Shown piece by piece: positions 1 to 11,747 of a DNA stretch of 64,000 nucleotides. Source of the stretch: Hirudinaria manillensis (taxonomy: Eukaryota > Annelida > Clitellata > Hirudinida > Hirudinidae); assembly GCA_034509925.1 (NCBI GenBank), contig CM067526.1, positions 8,198,244 through 8,262,243 of the forward strand, given 5' to 3'. Every line of letters begins with the position of its first letter. Position 1 is the first letter of the stretch. The notes below the pieces were generated by a model. That model did not search any database, was not told the origin of the DNA, and saw only the letters and a list, made by a program, of their open reading frames with translations. A program made the position numbers and the translations under genes.

Positions 1-3000
1 TGAAAAGCACTGGTTCAAAGGTCACCTTCATAAGTTCTTAGTGAGCATTGAAATAATGTCTATATAACGTATAATCTCGTAATTTTGGCGATATAGTTTA
101 CAGGAGAAGAAGGATTGTCGTATTTGGAACAAATGATGTTAAAGTATCCAAGGGTGTGTGGAATCCATTTCATCAACTTTCTCAGACCTTATGTAGTTGT
201 TCATCATCCCGACACGGTTAAAGTGGTTGTGAAAGCTCGCGGTCAGTATTAGTCAGTATTACGACCTAGTATTAATATTTACTTCAACATGGTTTTTATC
301 CCTTAAACAATCTAGTTTTCTAGTTTATCTTTTGAATAATCGACTCAGTTCTACTCCCATTTTTCACCCCGACATGTTTAAAGTCCCAAACCGCTTGAAA
401 TTATTACTACTAAATTTCAGGGGGGAAAGCATTATCCAAAGGACTTTACAGCTACGGGAGAAGGTGGTTTGGAGGAGGACTTCTTCTTTCAAATGGTGAA
501 AAATGGTCTCGGAACAGAAGATTATTGACACCAATGTTCCACTTCGAAGCACTCAAACACTACATCGAAATACATAATAAAGCTGCAGACATTTTTTTAG
601 TGAAATTTATTTCTATTTTCTTTAAACATGATCTTTTTTAAACTTAATTTTAGCAAAATGTTTCGGCAAAATATTTTAAATTTAAGGGTTAGAGACCTAA
701 ATCGAATAGTAGTTACAATATTTTGAATTTTAGACTAAACTTGCGTCACATGCGAACAGCAAAACTGAAGCTGATTTACAGAAGCTAACCTCGCTTCTTT
801 CATTTGATATCATTCTGAGATGTACAATGAATTACCACAGTCGAGCGCAGGAGGAAGGGTCAGTCACATTCAAATTTCATGAAAGCTTTTCAAAACATAG
901 AAAGAAAGTCTACTCGTCGTCGTTCTAATCCAGTTCGATTAAATGCTTAATTAATTGTTTTAACAAAATCAATATTAGTTTATAACTTAAAATTGAGCTT
1001 CAATTCATTGCAGAGCAAACAACGATTACATAAAAGCGGTTGGAACCGTTTCCAGGTTGTGGATGAAGCGTTTATAGTGAGTTCAAACCTAATAAGTAAC
1101 CGAACTTATTAGTAAATACTTTACATTGGATGGACATTACAAGTGATTTTCAATTGTAATGATAGTTCATCTTGGAAACATTTCGATTCCATATATTGGT
1201 GGACAAGTGATGGGAAAAGATTTCTGAGGAACCTCGACATTATTAATGACTTAGCAAACAAATTGATTGGAGAAAGAAGACGGTTGATGGAGGTGAGAAA
1301 ACCTTTGTTTTAACTATAAGTACCATTTTCATGAACATAGTATGCAGACGACTATAACACTTGGAACCGGGACTGACTAAATTACAGGGCTTGTTTATAT
1401 TATTTTCAAAGTTGTACAGGGCTTGTTTATATTATGCTCAATGTTGTAAAAAAATATTTAGTAAATTAATCGTAAGGCAAAATGCGGACAAACCCGCCTT
1501 TTTGAAAATGCCTTTTGAAAAATTAAAAAGTTAATTTAGAATAAATTAAATGTATTAAAATACAAATAAATTATTTTAGGAACATCCTGATGAGGCAGAA
1601 GGTTACCACGATTTTTTAAACATTCTGTTGAGGTCCAAAGATGAAGACGGAGTTGGATTAACGGATCAAGAAATACGAGATGAAATGAATACCATAGTTG
1701 CTGCAGGTTCTTTTCGCGAATTTAATCTAAACGAAAATAGAAGATATTTTTAAATAACCGTAAATAAATAAATATCCTAAAGTGAAAATCATACTAACAG
1801 TGATGATCGTAATATAGTGAAATAAAGGTCTCATTTAATATTAATCAATTGTCATATCCAAACATCAACGTTAACTTTATATTTGGAAATCTAATTAACT
1901 AATCATAATTTATGCAAGGTTACGAAACAACAGCAGGAAGCATAGCATGGATTCTACACTCTCTTGCAGCGAATCCTGTTCATCAAAAGATTTGTCAGAA
2001 AGAAATTGATGATATGCTCAGAGGACGACCAGATGATTGCATAAATTGGTTCGAATTTGTTAGAATTACAGTATATTAAAATTATTTGTGTTTAATAATT
2101 GTAATGCGTAATTGCTGGAAAACTAAACACTTCAGTTCTTTGGTTCTTTGGCTGGGCGAAATGTTATCGAAACAGTTTGGCTTTAAGATGAAGATTGCAA
2201 GAAACATAAAGATTATTTACAATAAGATTTAGATTTTAGGTTACTAGCAAAGAAGTCAATTTCAGTAACAAATGATTTATATGTGATTTACATTTTTTAA
2301 AAATCTCTTTCATTTACGCTTTTATATGGATTTTTAATCGACATATTAAATAACTTTATTAGAGTTGCTATCACGCTAAACATTTGCTTTAAGGAACGAC
2401 TTGCAGCAACTGTCATATCTGACTATGTGCATAAAAGAATCACTGAGACTTTACTGTAATCCACTAATTGAAAAGAAATTGGACGAAGATGTTGTCATAG
2501 ATGGAAAATTGGTCCATGCTGACACATTAGTTCTCATCAACTTGTTCGGTCTACATCGTCATCCTCAAATATGGGAAGACCCCTCGGTTATAAAACGATT
2601 GCATGAGTTATCATAGTTTTTAAATATTAGAATATTTCAATTGTTCGCTTAGAAATTTGATCCTGAAAGATTTTCGAGAGAAAATGTTGAACAAAGAGAT
2701 CCATATGCCTTTATACCATTTTTTGTTGGTTCCAGGTAAAATGCTTTCATTTGTAATTTATTGAATTTTATTGTGAAATAACATTTTTTGTACTTTCACC
2801 AACATACAGAAATTGCATCGGTCAATCTTTTGCATTAGAGGAAATTCGAGTCATTGTGGCAAGGGCTCTCATAAGGTTCTTTTAAGTCGATCATTATGTT
2901 GATGATATAATATTAAATTAAGTTATGATTATCGCAAAATAAATTTAACGTGTTTATTTTAATGATTCAAAAATTTTTAGATTCGATTTCAGTGCAAGTG

Positions 3001-3119
3001 ATAACCACATACCTATGAAAAGAAACACTTTGACATTACGATCCATCAACGGACTATACTTAAAAGTCTCAAAGAGACATGATTCATTCGGTGACTGGCA
3101 ATTTCTAGATCGAGTCTGA
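1..3119 (+). CDS. Cytochrome P450, CYP4-clan, tandem copy 1 (5' partial)
   Basis: A microsomal P450 monooxygenase that probably oxidises fatty acids, other lipids or xenobiotics; the substrate cannot be told from sequence. The window starts inside exon 1, so the N-terminal membrane anchor is missing. Exons: 1-43, 97-241, 421-599, 734-858, 1014-1076, 1166-1292, 1580-1706, 1919-2048, 2394-2586, 2653-2735, 2810-2875, 2981-3119 (TGA). Lengths of exons 2-11 equal those of copies 2 and 3. Motifs seen: helix C region WSRNRR, helix [10 protein letters not shown], helix K ExxR as KESLR, FDPERF, and the haem-thiolate loop PFFVGSRNCIGQ. The exon 1 donor differs from the paralogues: CATAAG is followed by TT, so the next in-phase donor, 9 bases on (GTGAGC at 44), must be used. 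No frameshift or internal stop was seen. An AATAAA lies at 3426. Confidence 0.9.
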
Positions 3120-5441
3120 TCAAATCTACAAATAGCTACAAATCCACAAATTTACAAAGATTTAATTAGGCTGTTATCTCATTTTGATTTTAGGTATAAC
3201 TTTTCCAGCCATTTTACTTGCTGGAATGTTTGCATTAACTTGCGTTTAACGTTAACGTTCCACAAAGCAATCTGTGTTAGTGTTGTACAACTGTCCTGGT
3301 GAAAGGGGAAATATTGACAATCTTGAAGTCAACTCTCAGTTCTACTCTGAACAGCTTTAATTGGCATAAGTAACTTTTAGAAATTATTATTTAATTTAGA
3401 AATTGTTATTCATGATCATTAACTTAATAAATCTATTCTGATTATAAACAATACTCATATATACACTGTATACTATAGTTTAGAACAATATGATAGACAT
3501 GTATTTTGTGTTTTATTTAAAGCAGGAAATCCTAAAATCACAAAAATAATTTTTAAGCTACATAGGTAAGTCTTTATCGTTGTTCCTGTAAGTGAAGTTT
3601 TAAGGGGTCATGAATCATAAACGTTGCGTATAATTAGTTAATTCATGATCCTAACGAATTCTAAAATATTTCCCTCCATTTTTCTACTCCTGCTGTCCTG
3701 CCTTCGATAAGCTGTTAATGAATTTAGTTAAAGTTAATTGACTCTCTTAATTTTAAATTATAAATCATTAGACAAGCTGAGAAATATGCGTAAACTTGAT
3801 GAGGTCTGGCAAGTTGATTCCCTTTGTATGTGTTTCGTGTATGATAAATGTCGATTAATATGTGTTGCAGGAAAGTCCATGTAGGACGTCCACCAGTGGA
3901 AATCTTCCTTTAGGACGTCTCCCTTTAATCTTTTCTTTTGAAAAAGGTGAAAGTCAAATAAATAACGATGTTAAATATTGAAAACCAACTCTTCAATGCA
4001 AACATTATGAAAGTTTAACGGCCCGCCACGAATTTCTCAAACATCTGAAAGTTGAACAACATTATAACATGAGAACGGGGTTACGATGTATGTCGGGAAA
4101 CATTGATATTGCAACCGATAGTAAACAAATCAACAAATGAATTCTATTTATAACCATTTACTCTGTAAAAGAGAAAGGTACGTTGAAAAAGTTAAACTAC
4201 TTTGGAATTGGAAATCTAAATAATTTGTTGCTTTTCCGTTGGATGACATTAGTCTGAGTTAATCAACTTCCTAACATCAGATAACTAAAGCTGCATTCTA
4301 ATTCAATTTGACAAAATTGTTTATTTGTGGCACGAGTCGAGTTTTATGTCCCATTTCTAAGAATTTCGAACCACATCGAGTAACTGTTAAAGTTTGATAG
4401 AAAACCGTTATCGTTATAACCTTACCAGTTTCACTCTATTTCCGCATTTACTGACAGTCACCTCACTTTTTTGTAAAAATAAATGTAAAAAATAAATAAA
4501 AGCACCAATCAGGATAACACAAACGCCTACCTCGCCATCTCTTATCATCTGCAATTACATGTTGAGTCTCCAATTCTCTTTGTAGAGCACTCATACTGGA
4601 TGCATTTAAGAAATTCCGAAGAACCGTAAATTAAGCGCTCGTTCTTTCAACCTACATTCCTAGTTTTTAATCTCACAACTCGATGTCAATCGATTTCATT
4701 TCTAACAAGCTTATCATGCTTAGCATGCAATTTCATTGCGAACACCCTTATAATTAAGTTATATCAATTCAAAAATTTTTTGATGAATAACTAAATTAAC
4801 TAATTAAGTCTGATCCACTTACAAAAACATATAAATTAAAAAGTATCAAACCATGGTTAACCACATTAATTGGTTAAATGAGATCGCTGAACTTCGGATC
4901 GAAAAATTTCTTCAAAGACTTGAAAAACGAGTTTTTACCAAAAAGTAAACATCAGCAGACCCTCGTGCACTGTGTCAAATGTGGTTGTGTTAATTTAAAT
5001 CTTAACAGGAATTATTAAATTAAAGTTTGCAGCTAAATGAATTTGATGCTCCCTATCTTTTGATAAAACTTTTTTAATTTATATATATTTGTTTGGAAGT
5101 ATTTTTTTTAAATTATTTTTCAAAATATTTTTTTTACTAATCAAACTTTTTAATAATTAAAATTTAAAATTTACAAAAAGGCCATGTTTCTACCACGATT
5201 TCTATCGTTCCATTTTTTTCACAAGAAAAACCATTTTGTAACGACATTCATCGTAATTCTCAGAAGGTATTTGAAGTTTTAATTTTTTATTTTTGTTGAA
5301 AATCTTGCAAAGAGTACAAAGAAATTTTATGTTTTTCACCGATTACCTTGTATTTGTTAAAGTTTTAAAAGCAAAGTACGCTTTTGATAATATCTTTTGA
5401 TCTCAAGACTTCATTATATTTATTATTATGTCAGATATCTT
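3120..5441. other. Intergenic region between P450 copies 1 and 2
   Basis: AT-rich spacer without a supportable gene. The first 300 bases are the 3' flank of copy 1. A segment near 3978-4026 resembles 10287-10336 in the next spacer (about 80 percent by eye over 48 bases), which shows that the spacers were duplicated with the genes or share an old repeat. Nothing else recognisable. Confidence 0.6.
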
Positions 5442-5447
5442 TATAAA
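5442..5447 (+). promoter_or_regulatory. Candidate TATA box of P450 copy 2
   Basis: TTATAAAGG lies about 145 bases upstream of the ATG at 5587. Copy 3 has a TATAAG at almost the same distance from its own ATG, and the stretch between matches a short 5' UTR. Assignment rests on position and consensus only. Confidence 0.45.
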
Positions 5448-5586
5448 GGCTCTGAAACTAGCTCAGAGGAATTCATAACTAATAGATAACAGTGTGTTAG
5501 TGACTAGTTACTGGAGAATAACAGAATTTAGACGGGGTGTAAAGCAAAGCGAATTTAAAACCTTGAAATTAATTAACCTTTCAGCA

Positions 5587-8500
5587 ATGTCATCTCTCGC
5601 CAGAGTTTTGATATTAACTTTATTCTCCGGAATAATTTATTGCCTGATCAAATTTTCCTGTATCTTATGGAGCCTCCGCAAACGTGGAAAAGTCGTGGAT
5701 CAGTTTCCCATGGATGAAAAGCACTGGTTCTACGGTCACCTTCACAAGGTAATTTGCGTGGATGCAAGACATGCCACTACAAAGTATGACTTTCTAATGA
5801 TGGTTTTATAGTTTACAAGAGAAAACATGTTGTCACGTTTGGAACAATGGACGGATAAATATCCACGAGTATGTGGAGCCCATTTCATCAACTTTCTCAG
5901 ACCTTACGTCGTTGTTCATCATCCCGACACGGTTAAAGTGGTTGTGAAAGCTTGCGGTAAGTCAGTATTATGTTTAGTTCGACTATTTGTTTAATTATTT
6001 AGCAAATCGCCTCCTTGGGGATTGTGTTTCTTCACAGATTTATTTTATCACTCACACTTTATGGACTCATTTCTAACTTGTTTCCTAGAATTAATCCAAA
6101 TGTAATAGAATATATTCTTTTAACCTGTTTAAATTAATTTTGAAATTTCAAGGCGGAAAAGCATTTTCCAACGGGTTTTACGGTTACGGAAGGAAATGGT
6201 TTGGAGAAAGCCTACTATTTTCAAGTGGTGCAAAATGGTTTAGGAACAGAAGATTATTGACACCGGCGTTCCATTTTGACGCACTCAAACATTACGTCAA
6301 AATTCACAATGAAGCTGCGGATATATTTTTAGTAAATTTTAACAGCAATAATTTGAATTTAATTCATCTAATCCTTTAATTAATTCAAATTTGATTGGAA
6401 ATTTCTTGTAGAAAAGCGTTCAATCATCTCCTGACTTAAGTCATATAACCTGACATGTTGCGCAACTTCAGATGAATCTCTCCTCACGTGCAAAACGCGA
6501 AGCTGAAGCCGAGGTACAGAAGCTATCTTCACACCTTGCTTTCGACATCATTTTAAGATGTGCAATGTCATATCAGAGTGGAGTGCAGGAAGAAGGGTCA
6601 GTTTTAATTCTGAGCCGCACAAGACAATTTAATGGAAATATACTAGACAATAAAATTTATAAGTTTATGCCTACTTCCTTAATTGGACCTTTACATGTTC
6701 AAAACATTGCAGTTTTTAAAGCAAAGATTTTGTCGCAAGATATTTGTTTTTCTGCTGCCATATTTATAAAGTTATGCTTGATTTCTGATGAGAAATATGA
6801 GTAATTCAAAATAGTTTCTAAACAAATATCTTGTGATCAACCAGGAAATCATGAATTTTACTATTATTGCAGAGTAAAAAATGCATACATAAATGCGGTA
6901 GGAGTTCTTTCCAAATTATGGATGAAGCGGCCTCTGTGAGTACAGACTGAATTAGCAATAAGAATTTGTTGAAAACGAGCTTTGAAAAAACTTATGATGG
7001 AGTTATGAATACTATAGTGTGTGTGTGTGTATATATGCAATTTATTTATTATTTATCCACTAATATGTTTAAATAAATAAATAATAACAATAATAAATAC
7101 TTAATATAGTATATATATACTATAGATGTGTTTTACTGAATATGTGTAACTTAATTTTGTAACTTTGTTCTAGATTAGTTGAAAAAATTACAATAACAAT
7201 TGCTTACAGTTCCCCTCTCAAGCACTTTGACTTCTTATACTGGAGGACATCTGATGGAAAACAATTTTTGAAAAACTGCGACATTATTCACGACCTCGCA
7301 AACAAATTGATCAGAGAAAGAAGACAATTGCTGAAGGTGAGGAATAATCAAAATAAATAAATAATTATATTTTCAGAGAGTATCCGAGAAGCTGAGTATC
7401 CTTCTCCTAATCAGGAGAGATAAAGATTAAATTTAATGTGACTTTTATGAATGTATGTTTGAATTGTTGGCATACAACAGAGAAACATTTTATTTTAGGA
7501 TCATCCTGATGAGGCAGAAGGTTATCACGATTTTTTAGATATTCTGTTGAGGTCCAAAGACGAAGACGGAGTTGGATTAACGGATCAAGAAATACGAGAT
7601 GAAGTGAATACCTTTGTAGTTGCAGGTTATTTTCATGAATTTTATCAAAACACAGAAACATTTCTAAATAGTCTGAAAAAATATATCACACCGTCTTGAT
7701 AATCTCAATAATGTGACATATTATATTCATTATCGATATTCTGGCCTAAACAAGATTCAAATTAGAGACTATATTCTGTTTAACTTTCTTAATTTTAAAC
7801 AATTATGAATTTAAAAATAATCAAGCATATACATAATTAATCATAAATAGTGAAAACATGTAACAGGCTACGAAACGACAGCAGGAAGCATAGCGTGGAT
7901 TCTACACTCTCTTGCAATGAATCCTGTTCATCAAAAGATTTGTCAGAAAGAAATTGATGATATGCTCAGAGGACGACCAGATGATTGCATAAATTGGTTC
8001 GAATTTAATACAATTAAAGCTAATTTAATCAATTGTATATGATAAGAAAATATATGCGTAATTGCTTGAAAATCGAAGAGCATCAACATTTTCAAGAATG
8101 CAAATTTAATGCAACATTCCAATTTTATTTTTTATGGTTTTATAATCAATGTTATTAAAATGTGGATAACATAATTCGATGTATTTGTTTTAAGGAACGA
8201 CTTGCAGAAATTACCATATCTGACTATGTGCATAAAAGAATCACTGAGACTTTACGCTATTCCACTACTTGAAAAGAAATTGGACGAGGACGTTGTCATA
8301 GATGGAAAATTGGTCCATGCTGACACATTAGTTCTCATCAACTTGTTCGGTCTACATCGTCATCCTCAAATATGGGAAGACCCATCGGTTTTAAAAACGA
8401 TTGCATGAGTTATCATTGTTTTTAAATATTAGAATATTTCAATTGTTCGCTTAGAAATTTGATCCTGAAAGATTTTCGAGAGAAAATGTTGAACAAAGAG

Positions 8501-8941
8501 ATCCATATGCCTTTATACCATTTTTTGTTGGTTCCAGGTAAAATGCTTTCATTTGTAATTTATTGAATTTTATTGTGAAATAACATTTTATTTGCTTTCA
8601 CCAACATACAGAAATTGCATCGGTCAATCTTTTGCATTGGAAGAAATGCGAGTCGTTTTGGCAAGGGCTCTGAAAAGGTAATTTTTAAAATATTGCCTAT
8701 AATAGTAATAATGTTATTAATAATAATTATTATAACATTACAATTATTATGATGCTGTAGTTGCTTTAGTATAATTTCATAAATAATTTGAAATAGATAA
8801 AAAAAATCGTTTAGATTCGACTTCAATGCAAGTGATAACCATAAACCCGTGAAAAGAAATAATATTACAATAAGATCCATTAACGGAATATACTTAAAAA
8901 TCTCCGAGAGACCTACGAGAGATTTTGACCAAGTATGCTGA
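5587..8941 (+). CDS. Cytochrome P450, CYP4-clan, tandem copy 2 (complete, 508 aa)
   Basis: A complete ER-bound P450 monooxygenase gene. Exons: 5587-5748, 5812-5956, 6153-6331, 6472-6596, 6873-6935, 7210-7336, 7499-7625, 7867-7996, 8195-8387, 8455-8537, 8612-8677, 8815-8941; these sum to 1527 bases, 508 residues, usual for the family. The ATG at 5587 is chosen because it aligns with the start of copy 3; the frame is open further upstream. Residues 1-25 are a hydrophobic anchor, followed by FPMDEKHW in place of a proline-rich hinge. Motifs: WFRNRR (helix C), AGYETTAGS (helix I), KESLR (helix K), FDPERF, PFFVGSRNCIGQ (haem loop, Cys ligand). The helix I residue that is Glu in most CYP4 enzymes and links covalently to haem is Ala here. 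All splice sites are GT-AG. Exons 9-11 with their introns are almost identical to copy 1. Confidence 0.93.
7017..7030. repeat. (GT)7 microsatellite in intron 5 of P450 copy 2
   Basis: Seven GT units followed by a short ATATAT run, inside the intron 6936-7209. Intronic simple repeat; no function inferred. Confidence 0.8.
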
Positions 8942-11592
8942 ACCGAAAAACTACAAATTACAATGATCCGAAAATTGTCATGGAAAAAGTTACAACTGAT
9001 TTTTTTTTTAATGCTGGGACTTTTATTAATTATATACTTTGTATTTAATTTTAAAATTTCTCAAACCAATCCGTTAGCCTACTCTTAGACCAGCTCTCTT
9101 AATGAAATAGAGATTTTATAGCTGAGGTTTGAATCTAAGATTCTGGAGATTATTCACATACATATATTTTCATCGTTTGAGAGGTTACAATGTCTATTAA
9201 TTAATTAATATTTGTTATTTATCATTTCTGCCTTGTTTTTCAGTGTTTTGCATGCTTTCCAAATTATAAAAATTGCATAAATGAATTGGCAAACTGCGAT
9301 GCCATGTCGCATAACTTTAAATTAGTCCTTAGATTTCTAGATTTGTATATTTATGCAAGTCAACATTTGGAATAAAAATAATTAGGTTTCTTTTGAATCG
9401 AAGCTAAATTAGTGAACCGCTCCCTTTGCATTTTAATTTTTCGTTTTTCTTTTCGCTATTGTGACAGATTATGTTCATATTCCACATGTTCAGGAAAATG
9501 CATCAATTTATATTTGCTTTGAAACTCAAATTGTATTTTCGGTAGAGGATATGGCTGTCCACATATATTGGAACATAGGCGTTTGATGAACCGTTTATAT
9601 AGAATTAGAAGAATAAATGCTATTTTTTGTCATATATTGTGTTGTAGGACTATAATAAAAGTTCCAAATCATTTTATTAGTTTTAAATGGGTCTCAGTGT
9701 GATGATAGATTCGAAGATATTCAGACCACTGAATGAAGCTGCTTATATCTCTGAATTAACAAAACTCTCCTAACTAAAGAAGTATTAGCCGATTATAGAT
9801 GCAATGACCGATTTGGCCATTTTTTTATATTAAAATTTGAAGTCTAACAGGGGCATCTCGATAACATTTTTCGAAATGTTTTCATTGATGCATGCTAGTT
9901 GTTGTTCCCACTTTGACCTTATTAAGGACTTCTTCGTATTTCGACTCGGATAAATTTCCATGTATTAACGAACAATGTACAAGGGTCTCAGAATATACTC
10001 ATCTGATTAGAATAAATCAAAAAGTGTGAGAAATAAGCACAAACCTGATAGAATGTTGGATAAATGGCAAGCAAAAAAAAACTTGCAGGTGGGTGTCTTT
10101 ACTATCTAACCCATACAGACCCTAACCTACTACCTGACTAAGGAAGCCTAAGACAAGCCAATAAAATGTGAGTATGAGTTGTCTTTTGCCTTATTTAATC
10201 ACTCAGGTATCAACCTGATGACGTGATTCCATTTGATGTACGTTTTGCATACGTTGTATGTCAATTGAGTCGCATTAAATGCCCTGTTGAAATCCAACTC
10301 TTCAATGTACACGCTTTGAAAAGTTTAACGCCATTGCGATGAATTTTCCGTTCGAAGAATTTTCTGGATACCTTGACCTATGGTGGAAGGGATACGTTCA
10401 TCCTGGTTAATTACAAACGTGACCATAATAAATTTGTCTTCACCATCATCATCGACTGCTTTTGAAATAGGCTTCTTTTTGAAATAACACTTATTCCAAT
10501 ATTTAAACAGTTTAATCGAATGACAGGAAAACTCCACATCATATTATTTCAAACTTTTATATCGCATTACAAATAAATACAACAAATGATTCAAGTTCAG
10601 ATGAGAAAAATGTCCTGACATGATATTTTTGCGGACATTTTAACTGTTTCGCATTTTGAATCATTCTTTATTTTATTGCCTTTTACTTGAATATTACTCA
10701 AATTAATGTTAAAATATTATTCAAATTAAAAATAAAACAAAACAAAAAGTGAAAAAAAGTTGAAGTATTGAAGTCGGTGACCAAGAAAGGCTAAGAACTT
10801 GTACCCAAAGGCGACATAATAAAAATGGCAAATAAATATTTCAAAAGCAAATTAATTTAATCAGATCCTTAACTTTCATTCTCACTAATTAATATCAACG
10901 CAGCATTATTTTTGCAAGATCGGCTTAAACTTTTGTCCTCACTCTTTTGTCCTAAAATCTTTATATTTATAATTTATAAAGTAAAATTTATATCCGCTCA
11001 ATAAATTGTTAAAGCAGTTGAAATCAATAGATATATTGTAATATTTTGTATCAATCTCAATGCCAGCACTTAATTAGCCAAAAACAACACAAAAATCCCA
11101 GTAGCAGCTCGTTGACTGTGTTCTATGGACATTGACCTCAAAAAATATTCTGAACAACTGTTTGATAATTTCTTTTTAATCATCACTGAAGGTGTTTCGT
11201 TAAGAAATTCAAAATTCAATGAAACTTAATTATGTCTTTATTTCATTTCATAAAAAGATTATTTTTAAACAAGTCAAATACCAAAAGTATTTCAAGAGTA
11301 TTGAAAGATTAAAGGACTATCAAACGAAATTTTTTCTAATAGCTGTATTTGATTAATAACTACAATAACCAATAAACGAATTTAAAGAAGTAATGAATAG
11401 GAGGTAAGAATCGATAAATAAGGAAATGTTTTAGCGAGCATAAACGCCTACTTCACTGTTTATAAGTTTATCTGTCTGTTTATAAGACGACAGTTACTTA
11501 AATAAAAGCAAAGTTCAAGATTTATTGTTGATAATGTTGATGATGATGATGATGAGGAGCTTCTTACCCTTATTCTTTCAACCAAGTTTGTT
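8942..11592. other. Intergenic region between P450 copies 2 and 3
   Basis: AT-rich spacer without a credible gene. Around 10215-10340 a plus-strand frame reads like a decayed C-terminal piece of a PIF1-type helicase (AYVVCQLSR followed by a QLFN segment); a diverged sister of part of it lies near 3978. No terminal repeats were seen, so it is not called as an element. Confidence 0.5.
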
Positions 11593-11598
11593 TATAAG
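11593..11598 (+). promoter_or_regulatory. Candidate TATA box of P450 copy 3
   Basis: TTTATAAGG lies about 155 bases upstream of the ATG at 11748, matching the arrangement at copy 2 (145 bases). Inferred from position and consensus. Confidence 0.4.
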
Positions 11599-11747
11599 GA
11601 CTTTTAAACCAAGCCAGGCGGGTTCACTTCATGCTCAAGGATAACGTTATATGAATTTGAAAATTTCGAACGTTCCAAAAGCAAAGGATATTTCGATTCT
11701 AAGAGAACACTCAATTGTTCACTATTGTGATTTAACTAATTTCAGCA

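Noticed and set aside
7900..8160. Read-through of exon 8 into intron 8 in P450 copies 2 and 3 (also 15287-15595)
   Set aside because: The open frame after CINW is intronic. The phase-2 donor TG-GTTCGA joins exactly to the next exon, as in the other copies, and helix K follows directly.
8560..8880. Minus-strand 106-residue open frame
   Set aside because: It is antisense to exons 11 and 12 and intron 11 of P450 copy 2; low-complexity Asn/Ile runs come from the AT-rich intron.
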